Shown one piece after another: positions 1 through 7,612 of a DNA stretch of 37,272 bases. Location: the NCBI GenBank assembly GCA_018715065.1, contig DVMJ01000114.1, positions 1-37,272 on the forward strand. The letters are read 5' to 3'. Made by a program: the position numbers and the translations under genes. Within the stretch, counting starts at the first letter, position 1; the number at the start of each line of letters is the position of its first letter. The notes under the pieces are model-generated. The model was given only the letters and a program-made list of their open reading frames with translations, was not told where the DNA came from and did not search any database. This DNA comes from Fimiplasma intestinipullorum (GTDB taxonomy: Bacteria > Bacillota_I > Bacilli_A > Erysipelotrichales > Coprobacillaceae).

Positions 1-368
1 CCGTGATAGTTTAAATAAAGAAAACCAGAGCACTAGGGTATATCACGGTAACACTTAATATAGTCACTCCATACTTAGGTATCCAATTGGTCTTTTAGGA
101 TGACGATGTCAACTGTGCTAAACAGCCTGCTTATATTCAACCTTTCCTATATTGAATATACAGTTTAGAGACAGGAGTGGTTACCTGAATGTCTTTCTAA
201 AACCACAAGACTTGGATTCAACTCTAGAAGCTTTACCATATATGGCCTAGCTAGCCAAGCCACTCGTTCCAAGAGAACTAATCTTGGCTTTACCGACATG
301 CTATGGTCCCCGTTGGGTTATCTCCTTGAGGTAAGTCGGTTGCTTTACATCGCAATGCAGGAGCGATG
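1..368 (+). ncRNA. Unidentified large structured RNA (possibly truncated at left edge)
   Basis: No ORF fits here, but perfect stems tile the stretch: 1-8 with 41-48 (CCGTGATA/TATCACGG), 132-140 with 152-160 (TATATTCAA/TTGAATATA), 177-182 with 201-206 (GTGGTT/AACCAC), 253-259 with 283-289 (AGCCAAG/CTTGGCT) enclosing GTTC/GAAC at 266-278, 292-297 with 335-340 (ACCGAC/GTCGGT), and 348-353 with 363-368 (CATCGC/GCGATG). Unpaired parts on this strand are often A-rich, which favours the + strand as sense. I looked for RNase P, tmRNA, SRP, T-box and group II intron signatures and found none. It could be a free-standing ornate RNA or a long leader of the efflux gene downstream. Its 5' end may lie outside the window. 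Confidence 0.5.
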
Positions 369-389
369 ATTTCTAAAGAAATATATATT

Positions 390-500
390 AAGCGCAAGAA
401 CGTGCGCACAAAAAAGGAGAAATGACTATGTCTAGACCCATCTGATTTCTACATGTAAATAAGTGTTTTGATAGCACGCTTTTTAGTGCGCTTGTTTTTG
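390..500 (+). promoter_or_regulatory. Leader-peptide transcription attenuator before MFS gene
   Basis: Mutually exclusive pairings are visible. An intrinsic-terminator hairpin pairs 473-479 (AGCACGC) with 486-492 (GTGCGCT) and is followed by TTGTTTTTG. The same 3' arm can instead pair upstream: 390-396 (AAGCGCA) with 487-493 (TGCGCTT), or 404-409 (GCGCAC) with 486-491. The upstream arms can also close on each other (392-396 with 403-407). A ribosome site and a 7-codon ORF at 422-445 sit between the arms. This is the layout of ribosome-mediated attenuation known for inducible antibiotic resistance and efflux genes; the inducer is not predictable from sequence. Confidence 0.6.
422..445 (+). CDS. 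Leader peptide MTMSRPI (attenuator uORF)
   Basis: ATG ACT ATG TCT AGA CCC ATC TGA is preceded by AAAAAAGGAGAA. The first ATG lies only about 2 nt after GGAG. The second ATG at 428 has better spacing (8 nt) and would give MSRPI. The ORF ends 27 nt before the terminator stem, so a ribosome stalled on it would cover the upstream pairing arms. Its role is inferred from position; the peptide itself has no recognisable domain. Confidence 0.5.
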   Translation: MTMSRPI

Positions 501-522
501 TGTGGAAAAGAGAGGTCTAATC

Positions 523-1662
523 ATGAAGAAAAATTTAATATTGATGTATTGTATTGCCTTTTTACAGGGAATGGTCTTTTATGGCCCGATTGCAACGCTG
601 TATCGACAGGCACAGGGGTTATCTGTTTTTGATATTACCTTGATTGAGTCACTTTGCCTGGCTTTGAGCGTTCTTTTAGAAATTCCCTGGGGCGTATTGG
701 CGGATCGGTTGGGTTATCGACGAACGATGATCATTTGTTGTGGGCTCTATTTTGTCTCAAAGATCATTTTTTGGCAGGCGGATGGTTTTGCGGATTTTTT
801 AGTGGAAAGAGTGCTGTTGAGTGTTGTGATTGCAGGAATGTCAGGTGTTGATACAACGATCCTATACCTTTCCAGTCACCCTGAAAACAGTCAGCGTGTT
901 TTTGGGATGTATGATGCCATGGGAATGGCAGGCCTTGTATTGGCAACGCTGATTTTCTCTATCTGGGTCCAAGATAATTATCGTTTAGCGGCTTTTTTGA
1001 CGATGATCAGCTATGGTTTAGCGGGTCTATGTGCGCTGGGATTAAAAGAAGTGCATCCTGTAAAACAATCGTCGATCTCCCAATCTTCTTTTGGTCAGGT
1101 GATCAAAGAAGTCGTGGGTAATAAGAAATTATTGCTTTTGCTACTGGCGATGGCCTTATTATCTGAGACCCATCAGACGATCACCACTTTTCTCAATCAG
1201 CCTAAATATTTAGAATGCGGACTTGGTGAAAGCATGATCGGCTGGGTTTATCTAGTTAGCACAGGCTTAGGCATTGCCGGCGCGCTTTCAGTCATCGTTA
1301 CGCGCCATCTCAAAAAGCTGGGAACAGTGATCATCCTGGGTGGCAGCTATGTGGTCGCCTGCTGGCTTTTGACGCTTACAGACAAAGCGACTGTCGCTAT
1401 CTTCGGCATCTTACTTTTACGTCTGGCCCATACCCTTTTTCAGCCCTATCTGCGACAATGTGAGAATGCGATGATTCAAACCAGTCAGCGAGCAACGGCC
1501 TTGAGTGTCAATGCCATGGGAATGGATGGGGTTGCCATTATGACTAATCTCATCTTTGGCGCTTTTGCTAAGGTCAACTTAGGTATCGCTTTTTTATTTG
1601 GCGCGATGATCAGTTTGCTTTCAGTGGTGCTGTTAAGCTATCTTGCTTTTTCAAAGAAATAA
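523..1662 (+). CDS. MFS transporter, probable drug efflux
   Basis: 379-residue polytopic membrane protein of major facilitator type, expected to exchange a small hydrophobic compound or drug for protons at the cytoplasmic membrane. Loop 2-3 carries motif A at about residues 57-67 (GVLADRLGYRR), and hydrophobic segments fit the 12-helix plan. The ATG at 523 is chosen because GAGAGG at 510-515 is correctly spaced for it. An in-frame GTG at 502 has no ribosome site and overlaps the attenuator T-run. The leader-peptide attenuator just upstream suggests induction by a translation inhibitor, which in turn favours a drug-efflux role; the substrate is unknown. Confidence 0.85.
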   Translation: MKKNLILMYCIAFLQGMVFYGPIATLYRQAQGLSVFDITLIESLCLALSVLLEIPWGVLADRLGYRRTMIICCGLYFVSKIIFWQADGFADFLVERVLLSVVIAGMSGVDTTILYLSSHPENSQRVFGMYDAMGMAGLVLATLIFSIWVQDNYRLAAFLTMISYGLAGLCALGLKEVHPVKQSSISQSSFGQVIKEVVGNKKLLLLLLAMALLSETHQTITTFLNQPKYLECGLGESMIGWVYLVSTGLGIAGALSVIVTRHLKKLGTVIILGGSYVVACWLLTLTDKATVAIFGILLLRLAHTLFQPYLRQCENAMIQTSQRATALSVNAMGMDGVAIMTNLIFGAFAKVNLGIAFLFGAMISLLSVVLLSYLAFSKK

Positions 1663-1666
1663 AAAA

Positions 1667-1682
1667 GATCCTGAAAAGGATC
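1667..1682 (-). terminator. Terminator of the HAD/exonuclease operon
   Basis: GATCCT/AGGATC stem with a 4-nt loop. Read on the minus strand it is followed by TTTTTT. It sits between the convergent MFS and HAD genes and may also stop the MFS transcript weakly. Confidence 0.6.
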
Positions 1683-1684
1683 GC

Positions 1685-2536
1685 TTAAAAATGAAGATAT
1701 TGTTCAATGGCCTTCGCTATACCGTCATTTTCATTGGTGTCGGTGATGGCGTAGGCTTTTTCTTTTGTTTCAGGCATGCCATTTTGCATACAGATGCCGT
1801 ATTTGACAGCCTCCATCATACTGATATCATTTTGGGCATCCCCGAATGCCATGATCTCATCCATGCCAAGATGCTTGCGTTTGGCAATTTCTTTGATCGC
1901 TCGCCCTTTATTGACACCCGGTGGCATCATTTCGATCCAGTTGGCCCCCACCAGCATGACTTCTACGATGCCATCTAAATCAGTTTGGATCTGTTTGATT
2001 TCCGTGGCACGAAAGGGTTGATGGCGGCAGAAGACCATCTTATTGATGGGCTGGTCATCCGGATAGACAAAGTCATGCAGAAAGCGTGTTTCACGCATAT
2101 TGCCTTCAAAACCTTCGCGGATAGAACGCCCTGTCAGTATGCTTTTGATCTTGCGCAAAAAAAGCTCGGTTCTGGATAAATAATTTAAGAAATCATGTTC
2201 TCTAAAGATGATACAGTTATAGTGATGTTTTTTACCATACTGCAGGACAGTTTCGATAGCAGGAAGCTTCAGGTTTTCCAGGCGCTGTTCCTGCTGGGTA
2301 TCCAGATCATAAAGGACTAGACCATTCAAACAGGAAAGATAGTTGCCGGGATGCCGGTCCATCTCGAGCTCCTTGGCATAGGGCATTAAGGAGTGGCTGT
2401 CTCTTCCTGAAATCAGGACAATGTGAATGCCGCGTTCCTGCGCTTGAATCAGCTTTTTCTTAGCGGCAGGATTAATGGTATGATCGTTGTTTAACAGCGT
2501 GCCGTCCATGTCTGTGGCAATCAGGCGAATATTCAT
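1685..2536 (-). CDS. Cof-type HAD-superfamily phosphatase
   Basis: 283-residue cytoplasmic HAD hydrolase of the Cof/YcsE group, which dephosphorylates sugar phosphates, flavin precursors or similar small metabolites. Motif I is DMDGT (nucleophile D9, acid D11), motif II is in LISGR, motif III lysine is in VNKGRAI around residue 209, and motif IV is GDAQND at about 232-237; the C2-type cap lies between. All catalytic residues are present. The start codon overlaps the end of the upstream exonuclease gene by 4 bp, so the two are an operon and probably translationally coupled. Substrate cannot be read from sequence. Confidence 0.9.
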   Translation of the reverse strand: MNIRLIATDMDGTLLNNDHTINPAAKKKLIQAQERGIHIVLISGRDSHSLMPYAKELEMDRHPGNYLSCLNGLVLYDLDTQQEQRLENLKLPAIETVLQYGKKHHYNCIIFREHDFLNYLSRTELFLRKIKSILTGRSIREGFEGNMRETRFLHDFVYPDDQPINKMVFCRHQPFRATEIKQIQTDLDGIVEVMLVGANWIEMMPPGVNKGRAIKEIAKRKHLGMDEIMAFGDAQNDISMMEAVKYGICMQNGMPETKEKAYAITDTNENDGIAKAIEQYLHF

Positions 2537-3477
2537 TCCACAACCTCCTTGGTTAAGTAGTTATTTTTGAAATGCAGGACAATTTCCTTGAGGTCCATCG
2601 CATCACTGAGCGCATGATGCTGGACATCGCCTTCGATATGATAATACTTTTTCATGTCGTTAAGACTGATCTGCAGGCGGGATTCATCGGTCGTGACGGA
2701 GATGACAGGTTGAATATCAACGACTTTTTCTTCGAACCACTTCTTCTCCTGTAAGCTTAAGCGATTGAAAGCATAGCTTTGTTGGAGGCTGCTGATATCC
2801 GAATTGCCCCAAGTCATTAGATGTTTAGCTTTGTTTTCCTTAAGAAAATGTTTGAAGGCATGCATGACAGCCGGAAAAGGTTCGGACTGATCGATCTCTT
2901 CCTGGGTCAGATGGGTGATTTCTAAACACCGCGGACTAAGCTTCTTTTCATAGACCGGTTTAGCGGTTCGGTAGAAAGAGAAAGTCTCTCCGCTCTCCTG
3001 CTGATAGAGCACACAGCCGATCGAAAGGATCTCGTGCTTGAGGGTGGTGAATTCAGTATCCAAAAAGCCCAGTACCGGTTCTGAGATCACATCGGTAAAC
3101 TGAATGATATTTTCCGGTGTCAGGACCCGTTCCTTTAAAGGTGGTTTCAGGATCGCCGGAAAGTCCCCGGCAAAGATGCCTAATCCTGCTTTACGCAATA
3201 GGTTGCGTACAACCTTGGCTTCATCAAACTGGTGACTAGTCAAATGCCGACGATAATCCAGGATCAGTTGATAGTTTTCATCACCGACAATGTCTTTTTC
3301 AGGCAGGTCTCCGACCAGATAACCATAGCCATGACTGCGCAGCTGCTTCTCAACACGCTTTTTATGCCAGTAGTGGTGGCGACGACTCGTCTCGTGCCAT
3401 TTTCTCCATAACTGATATTCTTTTTCCGGAATCCGGTTAGGATATTTTTTACGATAATTTGTTTTGATTGTTGTCAA
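2533..3477 (-). CDS. DEDDh 3'-5' exonuclease domain protein
   Basis: About 314 residues. The C-terminal half is a DnaQ-like DEDDh exonuclease: D-x-E at about residues 140/142 (FLDTEFT) and the H-x4-D pair at about 288/292 (HALSD). The N-terminal 120 residues are basic and Arg/Tyr-rich with no domain I recognise. The start is a TTG at 3477, 7 nt after AGGAGGTG; an in-frame ATG at 3504 would place the ribosome site inside the gene and overlaps a TATAAT promoter element, so it is rejected. KapD-like or RNA-trimming exonucleases are the nearest known types; whether DNA or RNA is the target is open. First gene of an operon with the HAD phosphatase. Confidence 0.8.
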   Translation of the reverse strand: MTTIKTNYRKKYPNRIPEKEYQLWRKWHETSRRHHYWHKKRVEKQLRSHGYGYLVGDLPEKDIVGDENYQLILDYRRHLTSHQFDEAKVVRNLLRKAGLGIFAGDFPAILKPPLKERVLTPENIIQFTDVISEPVLGFLDTEFTTLKHEILSIGCVLYQQESGETFSFYRTAKPVYEKKLSPRCLEITHLTQEEIDQSEPFPAVMHAFKHFLKENKAKHLMTWGNSDISSLQQSYAFNRLSLQEKKWFEEKVVDIQPVISVTTDESRLQISLNDMKKYYHIEGDVQHHALSDAMDLKEIVLHFKNNYLTKEVVE

Positions 3478-3503
3478 TGCGCACCACCTCCTTCGTTTAA
3501 TCA

Positions 3504-3510
3504 TTATAAT
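3504..3510 (-). promoter_or_regulatory. -10 element of the exonuclease/HAD operon
   Basis: Minus-strand TATAAT just upstream of the AGGAGG ribosome site. The -35 (TTCATT at 17 bp) is poor. It supports the TTG start at 3477, because transcription would begin after the upstream ATG. Confidence 0.45.
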
Positions 3511-3574
3511 GGATTTATGGCGAAAAATGAAGCCTTTAACACAGCTTTAACTGGGATTTGCGGAGAGATTTTGT

Positions 3575-3580
3575 TATAAT
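3575..3580 (+). promoter_or_regulatory. -10 element of PHP phosphatase gene
   Basis: TATAAT 27 nt before the GTG start; no good -35 at 16-18 bp. It is divergent from the exonuclease promoter in a compact ~100-bp intergenic region. Confidence 0.4.
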
Positions 3581-3606
3581 GGGGGCAAATAAAGGGGGAT
3601 GTTTTT

Positions 3607-4362
3607 GTGAAAGTGAATTATCATATGCATACGATGCGCTGTCATCATGCCTGGGGCAAAGATGAAGATTATGTACAAAGTGCTATCAAAGCCGGCTTTG
3701 ACGAGATTGGTTTTTCTGATCATAGCTGTTGGATCCATGATGAAGGCTGTCATATGCGCATGCGTGTGGATGAACTGGAAGAATATCTTGCCTCCGTTCT
3801 GACACTCAAAGAAAAGTATCGGGACAAGATTTCCATCCGGGTGGGTCTGGAGTGTGAATTTTATGCAGAATATCTGCCTTGGTTAAAGGCGTTGTTGGCG
3901 AGTCAACCGATAGACTATATTTTGTTAGGCAATCATTTTTATAAAAATGACAGAGGTTTCTATTTTGGTCATGCCACGGATGAAAAATGGAAACTGGAGG
4001 CCTATGTCAAGCAAGGCATTCAGGCCATGGAAACCGGCCTCTATGCTTATTATGCGCATCCTGATCTGATTCCTTTTACCGGTGATGAAGCCTATTATGA
4101 AAAGATGATGACGCAGATGTGTGAGAAGGCCAAAGAAACAAAGACACCTTTGGAATTCAATTTGCTGGGATATGTGGATGGGCGCCACTACCCTTATCCG
4201 CCTTTTTGGCAGATCGCTTCCCGTGTTGGCTGTCAGGCAATCATTGGCGTAGATGCGCATGATCCAGCGGCTTTGCTTAATGAGAAGGCGATGCAGGAAG
4301 GGCGCGCTTATCTGGAAAGCTTAGGAATGGAGATTGTCGATCACATTCGCTTTTTAAAATAG
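3607..4362 (+). CDS. PHP-family phosphatase (histidinol-phosphatase-like)
   Basis: 251 residues, a PHP-domain metal-dependent phosphoesterase of the HisJ/HisK type. Metal-ligand motifs are all visible: H6-x-H8 (YHMHT), H13/H14, D38-H39 (SDHS), E82 or E84 (GLECE), H110 (GNHF), H151 with D153 (YAHPD) and D216-x-H218 (GVDAHD). The start is GTG, 7 nt after AGGGGG. No other his genes are near, so the substrate may be another phosphate ester; family annotation as histidinol phosphatase is conventional rather than shown here. Monocistronic, with its own promoter and terminator. Confidence 0.85.
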   Translation: MKVNYHMHTMRCHHAWGKDEDYVQSAIKAGFDEIGFSDHSCWIHDEGCHMRMRVDELEEYLASVLTLKEKYRDKISIRVGLECEFYAEYLPWLKALLASQPIDYILLGNHFYKNDRGFYFGHATDEKWKLEAYVKQGIQAMETGLYAYYAHPDLIPFTGDEAYYEKMMTQMCEKAKETKTPLEFNLLGYVDGRHYPYPPFWQIASRVGCQAIIGVDAHDPAALLNEKAMQEGRAYLESLGMEIVDHIRFLK

Positions 4363-4371
4363 GGCAGGTTG

Positions 4372-4405
4372 AGGCATCGATGAGGATGGGCATCGGTGCC
4401 TTTTT
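4372..4405 (+). terminator. Terminator of PHP phosphatase gene
   Basis: AGGCATCGATG / CATCGGTGCC stem (one G-U) followed by TTTTT. Confidence 0.85.
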
Positions 4406-4423
4406 GGAAAAATATTTTTCTAG

Positions 4424-4452
4424 TTCCCATTCCAAAAGAAATATGCTATAAT
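4424..4452 (+). promoter_or_regulatory. Promoter of tRNA-Arg
   Basis: TTCCCA at 4424-4429, 17-bp spacer, TATAAT at 4447-4452; the tRNA begins 12 nt later. Confidence 0.6.
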
Positions 4453-4463
4453 AATTAAGCAAT

Positions 4464-4538
4464 GCGTCCGTAGTGAAATGGATATCACAATAGGTTCCGG
4501 TCCTATTGATGCGGGTTCGATTCCTGCCGGGCGCGCCA
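4464..4538 (+). tRNA. tRNA-Arg (anticodon CCG)
   Basis: Full cloverleaf. Acceptor stem GCGTCCG/CGGGCGC (one G-U), D arm GTGA..TCAC, anticodon stem ATAGG/CCTAT with loop TTCCGGT giving anticodon CCG at 4497-4499 (decodes CGG), T arm GCGGG-TTCGATT-CCTGC. CCA is encoded at 4536-4538. It has its own promoter and terminator. Confidence 0.96.
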
Positions 4539-4543
4539 TTTTT

Positions 4544-4570
4544 GATGATAGCTGCTATCATCTTTTTTTT
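4544..4570 (+). terminator. Terminator after tRNA-Arg
   Basis: Palindrome GATGATAGC-T-GCTATCATC followed by eight T. Confidence 0.9.
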
Positions 4571-4584
4571 GTATGGAGGTTTTT

Positions 4585-5316
4585 ATGAAAGAAAATAAAT
4601 ATGACGATCCCGTCTTTTTTGAAAAATACAGTCAGATGACCCGTTCCCAAAAAGGTTTAGAGGGAGCTGGGGAATGGGAGGATTTTCGAGCAATCTTTCC
4701 GCCGCTTGCCGGGCGTTCTTTTTTAGATTTAGGCTGTGGTTATGGCTGGCACTGCCAGTATGCGCTTGAGCAGGGCGCTGCATCTGTTACCGGTGTGGAT
4801 CTATCAGAGAAGATGCTGGCCAAAGCACGAGAATTGACCGATCCGTCCATTCACTACATCCATTGTGCTTTAGAGGATTATGCTTTTGTTCCAGGGAGTG
4901 TTGATGTGATGATGTCTTCTTTGGCGCTGCATTATATTCAGGATTTAAATACGATGTTTCAAAAAATGGCAACGGCCCTGAAACCGGGAGGAGATCTCGC
5001 ATTTTCCATTGAACATCCGATTTTCACTGCCGAGGGAAAAGAGGATTGGATCTATGATGAAAACGGCAAGATCGTATGCTGGCCTGTCGATCGCTATTTT
5101 GATGAGAGCCTGCGTGAATCCATCTTCTTAGGTGAAAAAGTCGTGAAATATCATCATACGATGACTTCGATCTTAAATGGTGTGATCCAGGCCGGGCTGA
5201 CGCTTACAGCGGTGAAAGAAGCAGAACCTGCCAGTTATTTAAGACATCTGCCGGAGATGCAAAATGAATTGCGCAGACCGATGATGTTATTGGTATGTGC
5301 CCATAAACAAGACTAA
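4585..5316 (+). CDS. Class I SAM-dependent methyltransferase
   Basis: 243 residues, Rossmann-fold methyltransferase (Methyltransf_11/25 type) acting on a small molecule in the cytoplasm. The SAM-binding glycine motif is at about residues 47-55 (LDLGCGYGW), followed by the acidic ribose contact in VTGVDLS and the post-II motif SSLALHY. The ATG at 4585 is used because TGGAGGT at 4574-4580 is spaced for it; the in-frame ATG at 4573 would lie within the ribosome site. The acceptor is unknown. Monocistronic between two terminators. Confidence 0.85.
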   Translation: MKENKYDDPVFFEKYSQMTRSQKGLEGAGEWEDFRAIFPPLAGRSFLDLGCGYGWHCQYALEQGAASVTGVDLSEKMLAKARELTDPSIHYIHCALEDYAFVPGSVDVMMSSLALHYIQDLNTMFQKMATALKPGGDLAFSIEHPIFTAEGKEDWIYDENGKIVCWPVDRYFDESLRESIFLGEKVVKYHHTMTSILNGVIQAGLTLTAVKEAEPASYLRHLPEMQNELRRPMMLLVCAHKQD

Positions 5317-5341
5317 ACAGCGGATCCATTCCGCTGTTTTT
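5316..5341 (+). terminator. Terminator of methyltransferase gene
   Basis: AACAGCGGA / TCCGCTGTT stem with TTTTT. The mirror strand also ends in TGTTT, so it may serve the convergent LysR gene, which shows no other terminator. Confidence 0.85.
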
Positions 5342-5432
5342 CAGTACTGAAAGATGACAATAAGTATTCAACAAAGCTAAAATTCGTGATCCCTATCGAG
5401 GCATTTGATGAAAGGAATAGAAGCTCGCTAGT

Positions 5433-6344
5433 CTAATCATGAATATGCGTGTCTGTCTTTTCCGGCTGCGTGCCATACGTGGTCCTAAGCAGATCCAACA
5501 GGGCCTGGGAAGCAGGACTGAAAGCCTGGTATTTCTTCCAGATGAGATTGCCCTCGCTTTCCAACTTAGGAGACAAGGGTCGAAAACAAAGTTCACTTTG
5601 TTCGCTTGTGTCAATCAGGCCATCAAAGCACAACATGAAACCTAAGCCTTCCTTGACAAGCAGACTGCCATTATAAGGAAGATTGAAGGTGGCGACAATA
5701 TTTAATGCATCTTGGGCCTGACCAAAGAGTTTCGGGTAGTCCTGCGTGAGCCCTTGACGTGAGACGATCAGAGGGATCTCTTGAATGTCGTTAACATTGA
5801 GCGTTTCTTTTTGGGCCAGCGGATGGGTCTTAGGCAGGATCACACCCCAGGTATCATGGGAGGGCAAAGCCAGAAATTGATATTTGGTAAGGTTGACAGG
5901 CTGAGCAATGATCGCAAAATCAAGCAGACCTTTATCCAGATCACCGGTAATATCTTCCGTATTTCCACTTTTGAGATGGTAACGAATGCCGGGATAAAGC
6001 TGATGGAGACGGACAAGGACACGGGCAACGAGATGGGTTGCCTGTGATTCTGAGCAGCCAATTTGAATTTCGCCACTGATCGTATCATCCAGGGATTGGA
6101 ATTCTTCACAGGTCTTATCCACCATCTTGAGGATATCTTCAGCTCTTTTGCGCAGCAGGATACCTGCTTCAGTCAATTCGATATGGAAGCTATGCCGAAT
6201 GAAGAGCTTTTGTCCAAGTTCTTCTTCCAGACTCTTGATCTGTCTTGATAAGGCAGACTGGGAGACATAAAGCCGTTTAGCTGCCTGGCTCATATTTTCT
6301 TCGCGCGCGGTTTCTAAAAAATAGCGCAGAGCACGTATTTCCAT
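5433..6344 (-). CDS. LysR-family transcriptional regulator
   Basis: 303 residues: N-terminal winged HTH (about 18-42, MSQAAKRLYVSQSALSRQIK) and a C-terminal periplasmic-binding-like effector domain. The ATG at 6344 follows AGAAAGGATG, whereas an upstream in-frame ATG at 6377 lacks a ribosome site. It is divergent from a small protein gene and an aldo/keto reductase, which are its most likely targets by the usual LysR arrangement. The effector is unknown. Confidence 0.9.
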   Translation of the reverse strand: MEIRALRYFLETAREENMSQAAKRLYVSQSALSRQIKSLEEELGQKLFIRHSFHIELTEAGILLRKRAEDILKMVDKTCEEFQSLDDTISGEIQIGCSESQATHLVARVLVRLHQLYPGIRYHLKSGNTEDITGDLDKGLLDFAIIAQPVNLTKYQFLALPSHDTWGVILPKTHPLAQKETLNVNDIQEIPLIVSRQGLTQDYPKLFGQAQDALNIVATFNLPYNGSLLVKEGLGFMLCFDGLIDTSEQSELCFRPLSPKLESEGNLIWKKYQAFSPASQALLDLLRTTYGTQPEKTDTHIHD

Positions 6345-6400
6345 GATCTCATCCTTTCTGTTATGCGTTTTATTCATATCACTATATTCATTATAACGAT

Positions 6401-6429
6401 TAGTCAGAAGTATGACAAGTATGTATAAT
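6401..6429 (+). promoter_or_regulatory. Probable promoter of the small-protein/AKR unit
   Basis: TAGTCA at 6401-6406, 17-bp spacer, TATAAT at 6424-6429. It is in the intergenic region shared with the divergent LysR gene, where a LysR operator would be expected. Confidence 0.4.
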
Positions 6430-6459
6430 CAAATGGAAGAGAGATCGGGAGGGGATGCG

Positions 6460-6687
6460 ATGGATGAACAGGAATGGGTGACAAGATGTGTCATGGATAT
6501 GGGCTGGGATGAAAAGCAGGCCAAAGAGATGCTGGCTTATGCCCACAAAGGTGAATGGATGTATGCCTTGTGTTTGGCCAGACAACAAAAAAGATATTTG
6601 TTAAGCTGCCTGCATCATCTCCAAAGCCAGATCGACTGTCTGGATGATTTGATCTACCAGATGACAAAGCAGGCAGGCAAGCAATGA
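6460..6687 (+). CDS. Small protein of unknown function (75 aa)
   Basis: Not recognised. Start ATG at 6460 is set by GGGAGGGG ending 5 nt upstream; a longer in-frame start at 6412 lies upstream of the -10 element. Predicted soluble and helical: acidic N-terminus with VTRCVMDMGWDEKQAKEML, which resembles a short UBA- or HTH-like helix pair, then a helical Cys/Leu/Gln-rich C-terminus. No membrane segment or signal peptide. It is cotranscribed with the aldo/keto reductase 66 bp downstream and is divergent from LysR. Confidence 0.6.
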   Translation: MDEQEWVTRCVMDMGWDEKQAKEMLAYAHKGEWMYALCLARQQKRYLLSCLHHLQSQIDCLDDLIYQMTKQAGKQ

Positions 6688-6753
6688 TGCGCCTTTTTAT
6701 CCATGTGTGTGCATGGATTGGAAAAATATTGACGAAATCATGGAGGTAAGAAG

Positions 6754-7563
6754 ATGGAAAGCATACAATTATCCAATGGAATGACGATGCCCTTGATTGG
6801 GCTGGGAACCTGGGATCTGAATGGACAGGAATGTGTCAAGATGGTTAAGACCGCTTTGCAATTAGGTTATCGCCTGGTAGATACGGCGCAGATGTATGGA
6901 AATGAGCAAGCCGTGGGTGAGGGGATCCGTCAAAGCGGTATCCCACGTTCGGAAATATTTGTGACCACGAAAATATATCGCCCGAGTGCGAGCTATGAGA
7001 AAGCCCGGGCAGCCATCGATGTTTCCTTAGCACGCTTAGGGTTGACTTATGTGGATCTGTTGTTATTGCATGAGCCTTATCAGGCAGGTCCACAGATGTA
7101 CCGTGCTTTGGAAGAAGCGTATGCACAAGGAAAAGTCCACGCCATTGGTATTTCGAATTATGATGAGAACTGGTATCGCACATTTTTAAAGCAATGTACG
7201 ATCAAACCAATGGTCAATCAGCTGGAAACGCATATCTTTTATCAGCGGGCCCATTTTCAAAGAGAAATGGCTGCCGAAGGGACGATGCTGCAGGCCTGGG
7301 CACCATTGGCACAGGCCAAGACCAACCTGACAACCCATCTGGTCCTGGTTCGAATCGGGCAAGCGCATGGGAAGCGGGCGGCGCAGGTGGCTTTACGTTT
7401 TTTAGTTCAGCGCGGCATTTCCGTCATTCCGAAGACGCGCCATGAAGCGCGCTTAAAAGAAAACTTGGCTCTTTTTGACTTTACATTAAGCGATGCAGAG
7501 ATGCAAAGCATCCAAGCCTTAGATCAAGCGAAAACCTTCTTTCCCTGGACCTTGGCATTTTAA
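6754..7563 (+). CDS. Aldo/keto reductase (diketogulonate-reductase type)
   Basis: 269-residue NADPH-dependent aldo/keto reductase of the short AKR5-like group (YvgN/2,5-diketo-D-gluconate reductase relatives). The catalytic tetrad is intact: D43, Y48 (DTAQMYGNE), K73 (TTKIY) and H106 (LLLLHEP). The C-terminal phosphate-binding IPKTRHEARLKEN region supports NADPH. ATG is preceded by TGGAGGTAAGAAG. It probably reduces reactive carbonyls or a sugar derivative; LysR divergence suggests inducible expression. Confidence 0.88.
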   Translation: MESIQLSNGMTMPLIGLGTWDLNGQECVKMVKTALQLGYRLVDTAQMYGNEQAVGEGIRQSGIPRSEIFVTTKIYRPSASYEKARAAIDVSLARLGLTYVDLLLLHEPYQAGPQMYRALEEAYAQGKVHAIGISNYDENWYRTFLKQCTIKPMVNQLETHIFYQRAHFQREMAAEGTMLQAWAPLAQAKTNLTTHLVLVRIGQAHGKRAAQVALRFLVQRGISVIPKTRHEARLKENLALFDFTLSDAEMQSIQALDQAKTFFPWTLAF

Positions 7564-7612
7564 AAGAAAGGACGCTCTTCGTTGTTTAACGGAGACTGTC
7601 CTTTCTTTCATT
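7563..7612. terminator. Bidirectional terminator between AKR and PucR genes
   Basis: AAAGAAAGGAC pairs with GTCCTTTCTTT; the right arm lies in the last codons of the convergent PucR gene. Confidence 0.6.

Noticed and set aside
1..500. tmRNA, RNase P or T-box identity for the left-edge RNA
   Set aside because: No tag ORF or tRNA-like end, no GAGGAAAGTCC-type core, no T-box AGGGTGG sequence.
1643..1978. 111-residue + strand ORF opposite the HAD gene
   Set aside because: Lies within the minus-strand HAD gene with intact motifs, has no ribosome site, and its composition mirrors the opposite strand.
4277..4561. 94-residue minus-strand ORF across the PHP gene end and the tRNA
   Set aside because: Its middle is the complement of tRNA-Arg and of a terminator; tRNA antisense ORFs are common artefacts.
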